Source of the DNA: Brassica napus
Taxonomy: Eukaryota > Streptophyta > Magnoliopsida > Brassicales > Brassicaceae
Length of the DNA: 64,000 bases
Assembly (NCBI RefSeq): GCF_020379485.1
Contig: NC_063437.1
Coordinates: 14,781,726 to 14,845,725, forward strand
Reading direction: 5' to 3'
Translations under genes and position numbers: made by a program
Notes under the pieces: model-generated
Databases searched by the model: none
Told to the model about the DNA's origin: nothing
The model's input: only the letters and a program-made list of their open reading frames with translations
Part shown: piece by piece, positions 48,530 to 60,035 of the stretch
How positions within the stretch are numbered: the stretch's first letter is position 1
How the letters are laid out: the number at the start of each line of letters is the position of its first letter

Positions 48530-49800
48530 ATATTATATGTATTTCTCAATTTTAAAAAATAATGTATAATATTGTATTATATTATTTAAAAAATATAAAA
48601 TAAGACTACATAACATAAATATATTTTTTTATATTTTCTTTGTGGAAATCATTAAGTTGTTTGATTGTTGTACTTAATTCACATATTTGCATAGATATTT
48701 GTGATAGATGAATAACTATATTTTTATTATCAGTAAATAATATATATTTATTATATAATATAAAAAAAATGGAATTATTTACTTTTTAACAAACTTGTCT
48801 CATGTTGTGGACTCGGTTATAGGCATATCATATTCGAATGAAACATTTTTACACTTATCAATCTTCTTAACAATCAAGAAACAAATCTGAATATCAAAAC
48901 AATATCTCATACGATCTCTTTGTGGAATAACTGCTCTGAAGAAATTGAATTTATGCATCGAAAAGGACTCGAAATGGATGTGCATATGTGTTATCTAAGT
49001 CAGCTTTACAAAAAACTATTTACAGTTCATATATCATTTATGTTCATCCTATTTTTTTGTCCATCATTTCTTAAACATCTTGAAATAAGTAATGCTAATT
49101 AATAATAAAATTTTTGCTCACAAAATAAAAATCAAATTTGTCTAATTATCGCTTAATTTGTCTAACTGATATATGTATTTCTAAATTCTAAAAAAATAAT
49201 GTATAATATTGTATTACATTATTTAAAGAATATAAAATATGACTACATAACATAAATATATTTTTTAAATTTTCTTTGTGGAAATCATTATGTTGTTTAA
49301 TTGTTGTAATTGATTCACATATTTGCATAGATATTTGTGATAGATGAATAACTATATTTTTATTATCAGTAAATAATATATATTGATTATATAATATAAG
49401 AAAAATAAAATTATTTACTTTTTAAACAAACTTGTCTCATGTTGGGGACTCGGTTATAGACATATCATATTCGAAGGAGACATTTTTACAGTTATCAATC
49501 TTCTTAACATTGGAAAAACAAATCTACATATCAAAACAATATCTCATACGATCTATTTGTGGAATAAATACTCTGAAGAAATTGAATTTAGGCATCAAAA
49601 AGGACTGGAAATGGATGTGCAGATATGTTATCTAAGTCTGCTTCACAAAGTACTATTCATAGTTCATCTATCATTAATGTCCATCCTATTTTTTTGTCCA
49701 CCATTTCTTAAACATCTTGAAATAACTAATGCTAATTAATAATAAACTTTTTGCTGGAAAAAAAATCAAATTTGTCTAATTATCGCTTAAATATTTTATT
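48530..49800. repeat. 637-bp tandem duplication inside the Helitron
   Basis: The block containing AATGTATAATATTGTATTA at 48561 recurs at 49198, an offset of 637 bp, with high identity. Both units carry a 60-codon frame (48920-49102 and 49557-49739; SEEIEF and KGLEMDV shared). No family is recognised, and the similarity may simply follow the DNA. Confidence 0.8.
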
Positions 49801-50215
49801 AGTATGGTCTAAGAAGCTTTTAATTGATATCATAGTTTAATTTATTAGTTTTTTTGTTAATTTTTAGAGGTTTTTGTATTTAAGATTTTTTTCCATATTA
49901 AGCTTCTATTTCTTTCACAGAATTGATATATATATATATATCATAAAAATTACCATCAAATCAGTTTTACTTATTTATTATTTTGTTTTAACGAAAATAC
50001 ACTTTTTAAATAATTTAATTTAAAATAAAATTATATATTAATTTGCTGTATTTTAAGAATTTCATTGATTTAATTAATTTGCTTTGGTGGATAACTTAAA
50101 AAGTTTTCATATGAATTGGGGAAAGCAAGCTTATGTTGCTATATTATATTTATTTTGTGTATATAGAATCTATATATAATGCTAGTGTGATAAAGAAAGA
50201 ACATTATTTTTTTGT

Positions 50216-51485
50216 AACTTCAAAAAGATACATTATTACAATTTGAAATGAATCAAAATTGAATAAAATGGTAATTAAATATTTGTAAATCTAATTGTTT
50301 AGTTGGATTCTCATGAAAAAAAAATCAATTGGTTAAACAAATGTTTCAAAATTTGTTGTGGTATTGTTTTGTCTATAAATTATAAAATTTATTGAATTAA
50401 TATATTTAATTATTACATCCTTAAATAATATTTTATTAAGACATTAGAAAAATATGTTTTGAGTTGTTTTGTCAAATTGTACAAAAATCTATGCTTTTTC
50501 ATATTTGTAACTTCAAAAAGATACATTATGACAATTTGAAATTAATCAAAATTGAATAAAATGGTAATTAAATATTTGTAAATCTAATTATTTTTTTTTA
50601 TCTTGTTTAGTTGGATTCTCATGAAAACAAATCGATAGGTTAAACAAATGTTTCAAAATTTGTTGTGTTATTGTTTTGTCTATAAATTACAAAATTTATT
50701 GTATTAATATATTTCATTATTGCACCCTTAAATAACATTTTATTAAGACATTAGAGAAATATGTTTTGAGTTGTTTTGTCAAAATTTTACAAAAATCTAT
50801 GCTTTTTCATATTTGTCACGAAAATTTATATGTTAAACTTACTTTTACAAAATTCTTAACTTTGTCACGAAAACAAAAATCTATGCTTTTTCATATTTGT
50901 CAACGTTCTCACACTTTCTAAGAATATATTAGCTTAGTCACTTACTTATTTTTTTAAATAATATTTTATTAAGACATTAGAAAAATATGTTTTGAGTTGT
51001 TTTGTCAAATTGTACAAAAATCTATACTTTTTCATATTTGTAACTTCAAAAAGATACATTATGACAATTTGAAATTAATCAAAATTGAATAAAATGGTAA
51101 TTAAATATTTGTAAATCTAATTATTTTTTTTATCTTGTTTAGTTGGATTCTCATGAAAAAAAAATCGATAGGTTAAACAAATGTTTCAAAATTTGTTGTG
51201 TTATTGTTTTGTCTATAAATTACAAAATTTATTGAATTAATATATTTAATTGTTGCACCCTTAAATAATATTTTATTAAGACATTAGAGAAGTATGTTTT
51301 GAGTTGTTTTGTCAAAATTTTACAAAAATTTATGTTTTTTCATATTTGTCACGAAAATTTATATGTTAAACTTACTTTTACAAAATTCTTAACTTTGTCA
51401 CGAAAACAAAAATCTATGCTTTTTCATATTTGTCAACGTTCTCACACTTTCTAAGAATATATTAGCTTAGTCACTTACTTATTTT
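50216..51485. repeat. Three direct repeats of about 290-530 bp inside the Helitron
   Basis: AACTTCAAAAAGATACATTA starts units at 50216, 50509 and 51042. The second and third units carry an extra ~140-bp module (CACGAAAATTTATATG to the AGTCACTTACTTATT region, at 50817 and 51348) that the first lacks. The pattern fits stepwise duplication. Confidence 0.8.
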
Positions 51486-51603
51486 TTTTTACAAAACAAA
51501 GTATCGGAGTCTTGAAAGTTGAATTTATATTATTGTAAATGTACATAAGAGTTTGTGATTATATACTTAGTGGTTCTTGTATATATGTCCAAGAAAGTTT
51601 CAA

Positions 51604-51675
51604 TGGCTTAGTGGTAACTGTCCTATATATATCATACTAACCTGGGTTCGATTCTCACATTCGCATTGTTTTTTT
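51604..51675 (+). other. tRNA-like sequence with Pol III A and B boxes
   Basis: A box TGGCTTAGTGG (51604-51614), B box GGTTCGATTC (51645-51654) and a T7 terminator-like run (51669-51675) lie in the order and spacing of a tRNA gene, on the strand opposite to the Helitron. The acceptor stem does not pair convincingly, so a tRNA-derived SINE head or tRNA relic is more likely than a working tRNA. Confidence 0.5.
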
Positions 51676-51795
51676 ATTTTTTACGAAAAATAAATGAGAT
51701 GACATGGCAATTTCGGATTCTCTGATTGGTTGATTTTTCTATCCTATGTGGACACCCTCTCAATGGCTTATATCCCCCTTTTAGTATAGTATAGA

Positions 51796-52908
51796 TAATC
51801 TTGTGATTCATATAATATGAATGGGGCATGAATTCCAATAATAATAGATCGTGCTAAAAGTATAAGTTGTGTTTGAGATTAAAGGGCTCACCATATGGTT
51901 TATAGATCGATGATCCAAACTGTATCTCTGTAATTACGTTTTATTAGTTAATACATATTTTTGTAATTGAATGTTCTAAATTATCGCTGACCACTTCTTT
52001 TAATAGAAACAGTTATATTTAGATGTTGTATGATTTTAATTAGACTGAACTAATATCAACTAGACATGTTCTAGATTTAATATTATTGATATTGTCAGCT
52101 TAAAGAACAATATTGTCATCTAAAACTAAGCTAGTATGATTTACGTTTCTAACACTGCTAATATAATTTTGGTATCAGGAAAAGCATGTCAGATTAGAAT
52201 TTGGCATTGTTCAAAGAAATTTGCTTTGGAAAAATCAATCATAACACATCTAAATGATAAAAAAGGGAAGAAAGCATAGATTAAACATTCAAAAGATGTT
52301 ATACAGCAAATAATATATGGTGACATGTTAAAACATCATCAAAAGTCATCGGATTACAAATTTGATATATTATTAGGAGTATATAAATTGTGTTGATGAT
52401 GTTAGCAACATAATAAATATAAGTTCAGAGATATTGTCAAGTAATTTATATAATTTATATATTTTTCAAATATATTATTTTTTGTTCAGATATATATGAA
52501 TGTAATGATGTATTTATTTGTGTAAATGACAAACGTTTTCATTTTTGTTATTTTCTTTATTTGTTATTTAATTCTAAATGCTCAGTTTTTTATTCTAAAA
52601 TCATGAAAGGATATTCATGTACCTAACCCCGAAGGGATCCAGCCCTTCGAACCTCTGTCCATTTGATAGTAAACAGAGCAGGATGCATGTGATACATTGT
52701 CGAAAAGTCATTTTGCCACATGACCTCGTTCATCCTCTGGACAAGGTAGTGTGCGTCATGCTCATATTCATTATCTTCTCCACATCTCTTTTGGTTAAGG
52801 TAGCCTAGTGTTTCTTCCTAATGAGTGTACTCTGTAATATATCCATAAAGCTATCATGCGTGAACTTTCTTAAGTGATATATTTGATTTTAATTATTAAA
52901 ACATTGTT
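51796..52908. other. Intergenic with an unassigned coding-like patch
   Basis: AT-rich apart from 52615-52810. On the minus strand that patch reads LGYLNQKRCGEDNEYEHDAH and more without interruption, and looks like decayed coding DNA. I do not recognise the family; a retroelement scrap is possible. Confidence 0.3.
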
Positions 52909-53480
52909 TCAACCGCAAGACGATGATCTCCATATCATATTCTCATTAGATCTTTCAAACCTGGGTGACATAGTTTTCAGTCCCTCATTCATTTGGTAAT
53001 AACCTTCAGCATTACCTTTATCATTGCATGTGTGATCATCATTGTTTGGTTCACGGGTTTGAGGATAATCACCATCGTCGTTGAAGTTAAGGACACATTC
53101 CTTTGTCTCATATGAAAGAATACCACATCGAGTGATCACTCATATCAAAGATAAACTATAGTGTTTTTATCTTCTTAGAATTGAAAGTTTCATTGTAAGT
53201 GTAGGGGATGATTGATGTTCAAGTTGATCTTAACCTTCACGAAATAAAACCTTGTTGAAAAATCATCAAAATCCATGTCAACAACGATATCACCTAGATA
53301 TAGGTAATCATCAAAAGATTTAAGTACTGAAGTGGGATACCACACATTTGTATTCAGAAGGGAATGGTTTCAAACTCTCATCCAACAAATTTAATGACCA
53401 CTTTTGTAATACCTTTAACAACTTGACAAAAGACCAACATCTGTGTAGGGTATCATAGTCTCCTTATTTGAAATGCCAAT
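52909..53480 (-). pseudogene. Remnant of LINE ORF1 / DUF4283-type zinc-knuckle protein
   Basis: Minus-strand translations in shifting frames give GIPLQYLNL, VVDMDFDDFSTRFYFVKVKI and CGILSYETKECVLN. They are arranged like the DUF4283 plus CCHC zinc-knuckle proteins that plant LINEs encode as ORF1. The knuckle has Tyr where His is expected, and frameshifts and stops separate the pieces. It is non-functional. The family call is by recall and inference. Confidence 0.45.
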
Positions 53481-54104
53481 TGGAATTTATTCGGACTATT
53501 ATTCTATTAACTGTGTTTTCCTATCCCCGAAGACACGACATGTGGGCAATTATAATCCATAGATATTGTTTCCTTAGATTCACTGACACACTGATGATCG
53601 AGGATCAGTTAATGCTCACCGCATGGACACATATTTCTGCATAAAGGGCAATTGGTTCATGTTCACTTTCTAAAGTTGAATCATGAATCATTTTTCGGAG
53701 ATTTCCACTCACTGTTGGATATTTTGGTTATCAACCAAAATATAGACTAAAGAAAAAATGAATTTTTAGGTTTGTGTTTCTATGTTTGGTTTTTGTGTCT
53801 GAATCTCTTTTAAGAAGATTTGAAAACCGAGTAAATCTCAAAGATGCGGGTTCACTCGAGGGACAAACAAACTATACAATAACCACAAAGAAAAATTAAT
53901 AGAAACCATCAGAATTTTATTATCCCGTCGAAAAAGATGACAGTTCCGATGACAGTTCCCGTATCCGCTAGAATCAGACTCTAGATTCTCTTAAGAGAGA
54001 TAAATAAAAAAAGATTACCTTCATTTATTATCAAAAATAACAGTTTAAATAACAGTTTTTGTGTTAAGCAACACGCTCTGATACCGCTTATTGTGCAACA
54101 AGTT
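53481..54104. other. Possible LTR-element remnant
   Basis: GCTCTGATACCGC (54068-54080) is the reverse complement of a near-perfect initiator-tRNA-Met primer-binding site (GCGGTATCAGAGC), which suggests the inside edge of a minus-strand LTR retroelement. TGTTGGATATTTTGG at 53714 resembles an LTR start. No LTR pair was found. Confidence 0.3.
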
Positions 54105-54787
54105 ATGATTTTATGAAGTGATTTTGCTTATGTGTCATGTTCTCCATGATTTTAGGTAATTTTGCTTACTTGTCATATTTTTATAAGTAGATTTTAACTA
54201 AATCATTGATTTATTATTTGTTATTAGCTAAGTCATTAATATATTAATTTAAAATTATCTTTAATGAATCTTGTATATAATTAAAAAAGAATGTTAATAA
54301 TATTAAATTTCTAAATTATATTAAAAACGAATTTTAAACAATATATTTACTGAATTTTATATATAATTAAAATGAATTTTATTTTAATAGTATAAAGTTT
54401 ATATATTACATTAAATAATTGATTATAAAAAATAAGATTATTCTTATATATATTGTGTTGCTATCTGAAAATAATATTTTATTATAAAAGTTAAAAAAAG
54501 TTAAGATAAAAAACAATTGATAATTTAATATTAGTCAAGCAAAAAAATTATATAAAGATATTTTCTAAACTATCTCTAAGATATGAATGTTTTAAAAAAT
54601 ATTAACACAATAGTAAGTATATATTTTGATAAAAAAAAATATTTGACATACATAAATACTTTGATGTTTGATTTAACTATTCAAAATCATAAATAATAAT
54701 TTATTATGTTGGTTTTAGATTAATAAAACATAAACTAATATGTATTCATAAGAAGTTTATGCCCGCACGTGCGGGCAAAACACCTAG
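54105..54787 (+). mobile_element. Helitron fragment or short Helitron with perfect 3' hairpin
   Basis: The right end is textbook: palindrome GCCCGCACGTGCGGGC (54761-54776), then CTAG (54784-54787) before T. The left part shares the internal motif with the Helitron at 2384, but its terminal TC was not found, so the left border is approximate. Confidence 0.6.
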
Positions 54788-55110
54788 TAATCTATTGATT
54801 AATAAAGTTTGTTGCATTCTTACAATATTGTCAACTTGCCATTATCATTACAAATCTCAAAATTTATGATTAATATCGCACGTAGCGTTAGATTTGAATC
54901 ACTTTCCAGGATTTTGTTTTGCTTAATTTCTATTTAAAAATATTTAACCTTTTAACCTTCCAAAACAATTTTAAAACCGCGTAAAAAAATAAAAATATCT
55001 CTTTTCCGTTCGGTTTATTACATTTCTGGCCTCTACTTGAACACTTTCTCTTCTACTTTCCTTGATCAGAAAACAAATCCGATTCTCTCCTCTCTTCGAA
55101 TCCCTTCGAT

Positions 55111-55827
55111 ATGCAGCAGCAAGACCCGAACGCCCGACCCGCCACCGGGTATCCATACCCGTATCCGCCTCAACAACCCGCCAACGGTTACCCTCCCAAC
55201 GCCGCAACCGCCTACCCATACCAAAACCACAACCCCCACTACGCGCCTCAGCCTAGCCCACGCGCCGTCCTACTCCGCCGCCTCTTCACCGCCTTCACCG
55301 TCTTCCTCCTCATCCTAGGCCTCATCCTCTTCATCTTCTTCATCGTCGTCCGCCCCCAGCTCCCGACCGTCTACCTCAACTCCCTCTCCGTCTCCAACTT
55401 CACCGTCTCCGACAACCGCCTCGCCGGAAACTGGGACCTCGGTCTCCAATTCCAAAACCCTAATTCGAAGATGTCGCTTCACTACGACGGCGTCTTGTGC
55501 ACGCTCTATTACGACCGCGCGTCTCTCTCCGAGACGCGTTTGCAGCCGTTCGATCTGGGGACGAAGGATCAGACTCCGATCAACGCCACGCTCTCCGTCT
55601 CCGGGACGTACGTGGACAATCGGTTGGTTGATTCGATTGGGAAAGAGAGGGGCGAGAAGGGAAGCGTGGAGTTCGATTTGAGGGTGGTTTCTTTGGTTAC
55701 GTTCCGGTACGGAGTGTACCGGAGGAGGAGGTACGTCACGGTTTTCTGCGATGACGTGGCGGTTGGTGTCGGGGGGAATAGTAGTTCGTGGAACATGGTT
55801 GGTTCGGCTAGGAGATGCAAACCTTAA
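55111..55827 (+). CDS. LEA_2 / NHL-type membrane protein, At2g27260 ortholog
   Basis: Single-exon gene of 238 codons. Residues 1-50 are rich in Pro, Tyr, Gln and Asn (ATGYPYPYPPQQPANGYPPN). A transmembrane helix follows at about 58-80 (FLLILGLILFIFFIVV) behind a short basic stretch (RAVLLRR). The LEA_2 beta-sandwich domain covers about 85-235 (VYLNSLSVSNFTVSDN, FQNPNSKMSLHYDG, VFCDDVAVGVG). LEA_2/NHL proteins are usually type II plasma-membrane or ER proteins linked to stress and defence; the exact role is unknown. The gene is much more GC-rich than its surroundings at its 5' end. It follows CLV3 as At2g27260 follows At2g27250 in Arabidopsis. The frame is intact, and a start at the first ATG fits the family. 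Confidence 0.9.
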   Translation: MQQQDPNARPATGYPYPYPPQQPANGYPPNAATAYPYQNHNPHYAPQPSPRAVLLRRLFTAFTVFLLILGLILFIFFIVVRPQLPTVYLNSLSVSNFTVSDNRLAGNWDLGLQFQNPNSKMSLHYDGVLCTLYYDRASLSETRLQPFDLGTKDQTPINATLSVSGTYVDNRLVDSIGKERGEKGSVEFDLRVVSLVTFRYGVYRRRRYVTVFCDDVAVGVGGNSSSWNMVGSARRCKP

Positions 55828-56426
55828 TGATGTTAGAATGTGAGTTTCTTACATTAGGAGTTTTATAATTTTAACCAATTACTTGCGATGTTGATGATTG
55901 AAATTTATTCATGTTTTATAATATGAATTTGAATGTAAATCGAGTCGACAATGGTATTTTTTTTCAGTGTTTATGATGAATTATACATGTTTTGGAAGAC
56001 CATTTTCAGCTAATGTGTTGTTGAATGATGATATGATGATTCTCTGTTTCATTCCATAAGATGGGCAACTTCATTAGTTGTGTTAATAAGTTTATTTTTG
56101 GTGATTCTATATCTTACTTTGGCATGATTGAAGATAATTGAAACGTGAATTGTCTTTGGGTACTATCAAGTGCCTTATTCAAGATTTGTAAAGTATACCG
56201 CATAATTGTATTTTAATTTTTTAGAAAATTTCCAGAATCCTAAATTTTTCCATTTCTCCAATTGTGTACACTTTACAAATCTTGAATCTAGAAGGTTTCC
56301 AAAATCTATCATGCTCAACTCTCTAAGCTTTCCCTATATATAAACCTGCGTCTCATAGTTATTACTTCAAAAACTACTCAAAGTTCCATAAGAATTGAGA
56401 AGTTAGCTGACTTTAGCACCTAAACA
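55828..56426. other. Spacer between the two LEA_2-type genes
   Basis: 3' region of the first gene and promoter of the second. A TATATAAA box lies at 56337-56344, 83 bp before the ATG at 56427. Confidence 0.45.
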
Positions 56427-57144
56427 ATGAAGAAGGAAGAACCGACGACGAAGAAGACAGAAGCCAAAGAAGCAGGGGCAACAATTACCGTAAAGTATGA
56501 AGACATCCAACAGAAGAGAAAACGAAGAGTAGCAATCTACGTTACTGTCGCTGTGTTTGTACTAGTCGTTCTTGTATCGCTCATCTTCATCTTGACCAAA
56601 GTGCGTGTCCCACGGTTCATGCTTGACGATGTCTCCCTTGATCCCATCTCAAGATCAAAAGTACTGGTAAGTGTTTTTAATCAAGAAGTAAAACCTAATA
56701 ATTCATCTGAGTTAGTTTTGTTGGTTGAGTTCGGTTTGTCCCATCAAAATTTAAATTCTCGTTATACCAAACCAGGTGAAACTCTCATCGACCAACCCAA
56801 GCTCCTCGAGGCTTTACTACAGCGAGATGAGCCTACACGTGCGGATAGAAGAAATTTTCGAGACAGAGAGGGTTTACTTGCAGAGCACGCTACAAGAGCC
56901 ACATGAACGTACGACTTGGACAGGTGTCGTAGCAAGAAATAATGCAAACGACAAGCCTGGCGGTACTTTTCAGATGAGTGAAGGTGAGGAAAACGGCGAT
57001 GTTATTGTAGAGGTAAAGATCCAAAAGAAGAGTTCGATGTTTCACCCGAAGAGGACATTGCGCGTTACGTGTCCGGTTTTGCTCAACTTGAAAGACTTGA
57101 CCGCAGGAGTTTCCAGACCTATGCGTACTTGTCAAGTCAGTTAG
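56427..57144 (+). pseudogene. LEA_2-like gene with a frame break
   Basis: The first frame (56427 to about 56770) has a Lys/Glu-rich N-terminus, a basic KRKRR stretch, a transmembrane helix at residues ~35-57 (IYVTVAVFVLVVLVSLIFIL) and the LEA_2 start VPRFMLDDVSLDPI ... LNSRYT. The expected C-terminal part of the domain is in the next frame (56800-57144: YYSEMSLHVRIEEIF, VTCPVLLNLKDLTAG) up to a stop. No convincing GT-AG intron joins them, so a frameshift between about 56770 and 56830 is likely. The promoter TATA is intact. It could be a young pseudogene or, if an unusual splice is used, a working gene. Confidence 0.6.
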
Positions 57145-57414
57145 CTCCTTGTCTTCATATGTCGAAGGTTCTTTTACCGTTTTAGTTTTTACTACTACAA
57201 AAGTTTATAAAGATGAATTTTGTAGCATAATAATTCGAGGAAACAGTTATTAGAAGCTATATTTTTTTATAATGTATTTGTGTTTGGAATCCTACATTGA
57301 CATTGGAAGTACACTAGACCTGAGCTTTCAGTTCAAAAGAGTCTTTTATATATTAAGGTTGGTCCTTCCAATTCACAACTTGACAGTTTCTCTCCTTACT
57401 TGAGTTACATTATG

Positions 57415-58050
57415 TGTATTAGCAGTGCCGTCCCGAAATATCCGGTGGCCTAAAGCAATATAAAAAAATGTGGCCTTTAATTTTTTTCAGAAATTTTGAA
57501 TCTGGTTTATCATTACTAATTCTCTAATATGAACATACTTTTTTACATAAGAATATTTTTTGTTATATAGGAAAATTTATTGTTTTAAAACTAATTTTAT
57601 GTTCTTTAAAAAAAAAATCAATTGTTTAGTAATGAAGTTGTTGCTGTAATTTTTAACCTGAACCTTCGTTAAGTTATTTTTCAAATATATAAAGAACCAA
57701 AGAAATCATACAAATATATATAACAAAAATGTATATTACTAAATGTGTTCGAAATATAAAAGATCACTGAATTTAACTATAGTAAATTACATAACAATAA
57801 CTGATAGTTAAAATGAAATATAAATGGTTATAAGTTATAAATTCAGACAAATAGATTAAAATTAGTTTAGAAACAGAGACTAAGAAAGTATGAAAAACTA
57901 AAATGACTAAATATTAAATCTCGAGGTTTTAAACAATCATCTATGACCATTACACAATTTAAAATTTGTGGCTTTAAAAATATTAATTATAAATGTGGCC
58001 TAAAGCTAATGCTTTATGTGCCTTATGGCTAGGACGGGCCTGTGTATTAG
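57415..58050. mobile_element. hAT MITE, 620 bp, perfect 8-bp TSD
   Basis: TGTATTAG flanks the element at 57415-57422 and 58043-58050. The ends CAGTGCCGTCCCG (57423) and CTAGGACGGGCCTG (58042) are near-matching inverted repeats of the hAT CAG-GCCCGTCC type. GTGGCCTAAAGC-type motifs recur near both ends. There is no coding capacity. Confidence 0.88.
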
Positions 58051-58873
58051 GTAAACACAATCTCGTTACCATCTTGTTTCTCTCATCTCTTTGTTCTGTG
58101 AATTACTGCAATTTCTTATTCTCACAATTATGTCTCCTCATCACGACGTGGTAGAAGATAAACGTACGATGAAAGAAACCGAACTTAGTCTTTATAAAAG
58201 CCGGCCCTGCTCACATGTTGCGTGGCTCTGCTTCTTGGCGGCTCCATACTTTTGCGTAAAACTTAATCCAATATCTCAAGGTTCAGGTAGCACTTCTTGG
58301 AGAGCTTCTCTGCCTTTCTAACTTCAACATTGTTTCTAAATGTTTAAGTAAGAATCACGTAAGTCCTTTTATAATCTAACAGAAGAGTAAAACAAATGAA
58401 ATGGGCTAAGAACGAGTTATTAAATAAGAAAATGACTTCTAGACCTTCCCCATCACATACATGATACAACAAGCTTATAAGAGGAAAACATCTATTTGGA
58501 ACTCTGAGGGTTGTAACAGAGCTCTCTCTTATGTTCTTCATCACTAGGATCATTGAACTTCTTAATCATCATCTTTCCACTGCTTTTGTGTTACACTCAC
58601 TTTTTTGCCTTATGGATATATGTCGACACGTTACAGAATTGGTTCATCACAGTAGATCAATGGTTTGGTTAATGCTAAAATTTAGCTTTTGTGACTCTTC
58701 TCTGCTTGTGTTATTTTAAGAGCTACAAAATCAGAGACAGTTCTCTAAGTAAGATTATCTTAAACACTTTGGTGAAAAAGTACTTAACAAGCATTATACT
58801 GAAAAGGTGTTCAAACAGAAAGTGATCAAATATTACAGAAGAAAAAGTTGACCAAAAGAAACCTTTGGCACAA
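58051..58873. other. Spacer before NSRP1 3' end
   Basis: No supported gene. The frame at 58091-58321 has no recognised family. The minus-strand NSRP1 3' UTR presumably ends here. Confidence 0.35.
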
Positions 58874-60035
58874 CTATTCTTCAACCTTTGCCTTCTTCCG
58901 AGCCAAAAACCGTTCTCTAGCAGCAGCAATCGCATCCTCGCTTTTCTTGTGCTGTGTAGTAGTAGTTGCCTTTGGAGCCTCTTTCGCTTCCTCTTTACTT
59001 GACGAGTCTTTCTCCTCTTCTGTGACAACATCTGAACCAATCTTCTTCTCAGACGCATCTTTCTCTTCTTCTTCTTGAGGTTCCATACTTCTCTTACGAC
59101 TTGATCCAACATCTTGTGATTCAGGCAACAACACTTCCTTCTCCGGCGACTCTGCTTTCTTCTCTTCTTTTCTCATCTCCTCCTCCATCTTCTCAGCCTT
59201 TCTCTGTTCCTCTTTCTCTTCGATACCTCGAGCTCCAAGCGCCACGTTATTCACCATGTTAAAGTAGAAGTCACTCAAGTCCTTCTTCTTCGTAACCTAA
59301 CCAAAGATCAAACACAAAGGAATAAACACCTAACAAGCATTAGTTTTAGTTAAAAACGATCATACAAACAAAACAACACTTACATCATCTCTTTCCTCAC
59401 GAAGCTCACGGAGTCTTTCTTCAGCAAGCCACTTCTTCTGCTCCTCAAGCTTCCTCTTATACGCGCCGGTTATAAACTTCTCCTTACCGGAGAAAAGATC
59501 ATCGTCCTTCTCCCTCTCCTTAGCAAGCTTCCTCTCGTAAACAATCTCATGCTCCTTCTGTCTCTGCTCCGCCTTCTTCATCAAATGCTGCACATATCTT
59601 GGCTGCAATCACAACAACAAACAAGATTCAAAATCTTCCATGATTAACAAAATAGATTTTCGCATTATTAACCTTGCGGTCTTGGCGATCTTGCAATTTA
59701 GGAACGATGGCCTTTTGTTTGATGTCGTCGATAACTTCATCGTATGCGAAAGCGGAAGGATCCTCTTCCAAGGCTTTCTTAAGCTGCTCCTCCGTCTAAT
59801 AATCAACACAACAGATTCAATAAAACTGAATTGAAAAAATAAAGAGAGAGAGAGTGAGGGATGGGGGGAAAGGAATACGTACTTCTTTGTGAGATTTGGT
59901 CTTTGAAGCTTGCCGAGAGATCTCCTTCTCAACGTCAACGTCTTCGTCTTCATCGAAAATCGAAGGACGAGGACGAACTGTTGTTGGCTGCTTCTTCTGA
60001 GACGGAGCCCTGATTTGTAATCCGTACTTCTTCAT
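58874..60035 (-). CDS. Nuclear speckle splicing regulatory protein 1-like
   Basis: Four minus-strand exons in phase: 60035-59883, 59795-59673, 59602-59384 and 59296-58874, giving 305 aa. The start is MKKYGLQIRAPSQKK. The conserved NSRP1 N-terminal domain (formerly DUF2040) spans about residues 40-185: ALEEDPSAFAYDEVIDDIKQ, PRYVQHLMKKAEQRQKEHEI and KKWLAEERLRELREERDD, with long charged coiled-coil helices. The C-terminus is a Glu/Lys-rich low-complexity tail ending ERFLARKKAKVEE. NSRP1 proteins sit in nuclear speckles and influence alternative splicing. The position matches At2g27280/At2g27285. All splice sites are GT-AG and the frame is intact. Confidence 0.9.

Larger units (their letters stand above)
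48497..51795 (-). mobile_element. 3.3-kb Helitron built from tandem duplications
   Basis: Read on the minus strand, it begins TCTATACTATACTAAAAGG at 51795 after an A and ends CTAG at 48497 before a T. A hairpin, GCGCGG/CCGCGC with a 3-nt loop (48510-48524), lies 10 bp inside the end. About 90% of the interior consists of two sets of direct duplications. No Rep/helicase frame is present, so it is non-autonomous. Confidence 0.85.

Noticed and set aside
58723..59112. Arg/Lys-rich minus-strand frames over NSRP1
   Set aside because: Out-of-frame shadows of the Glu/Lys-rich tail of the real gene.
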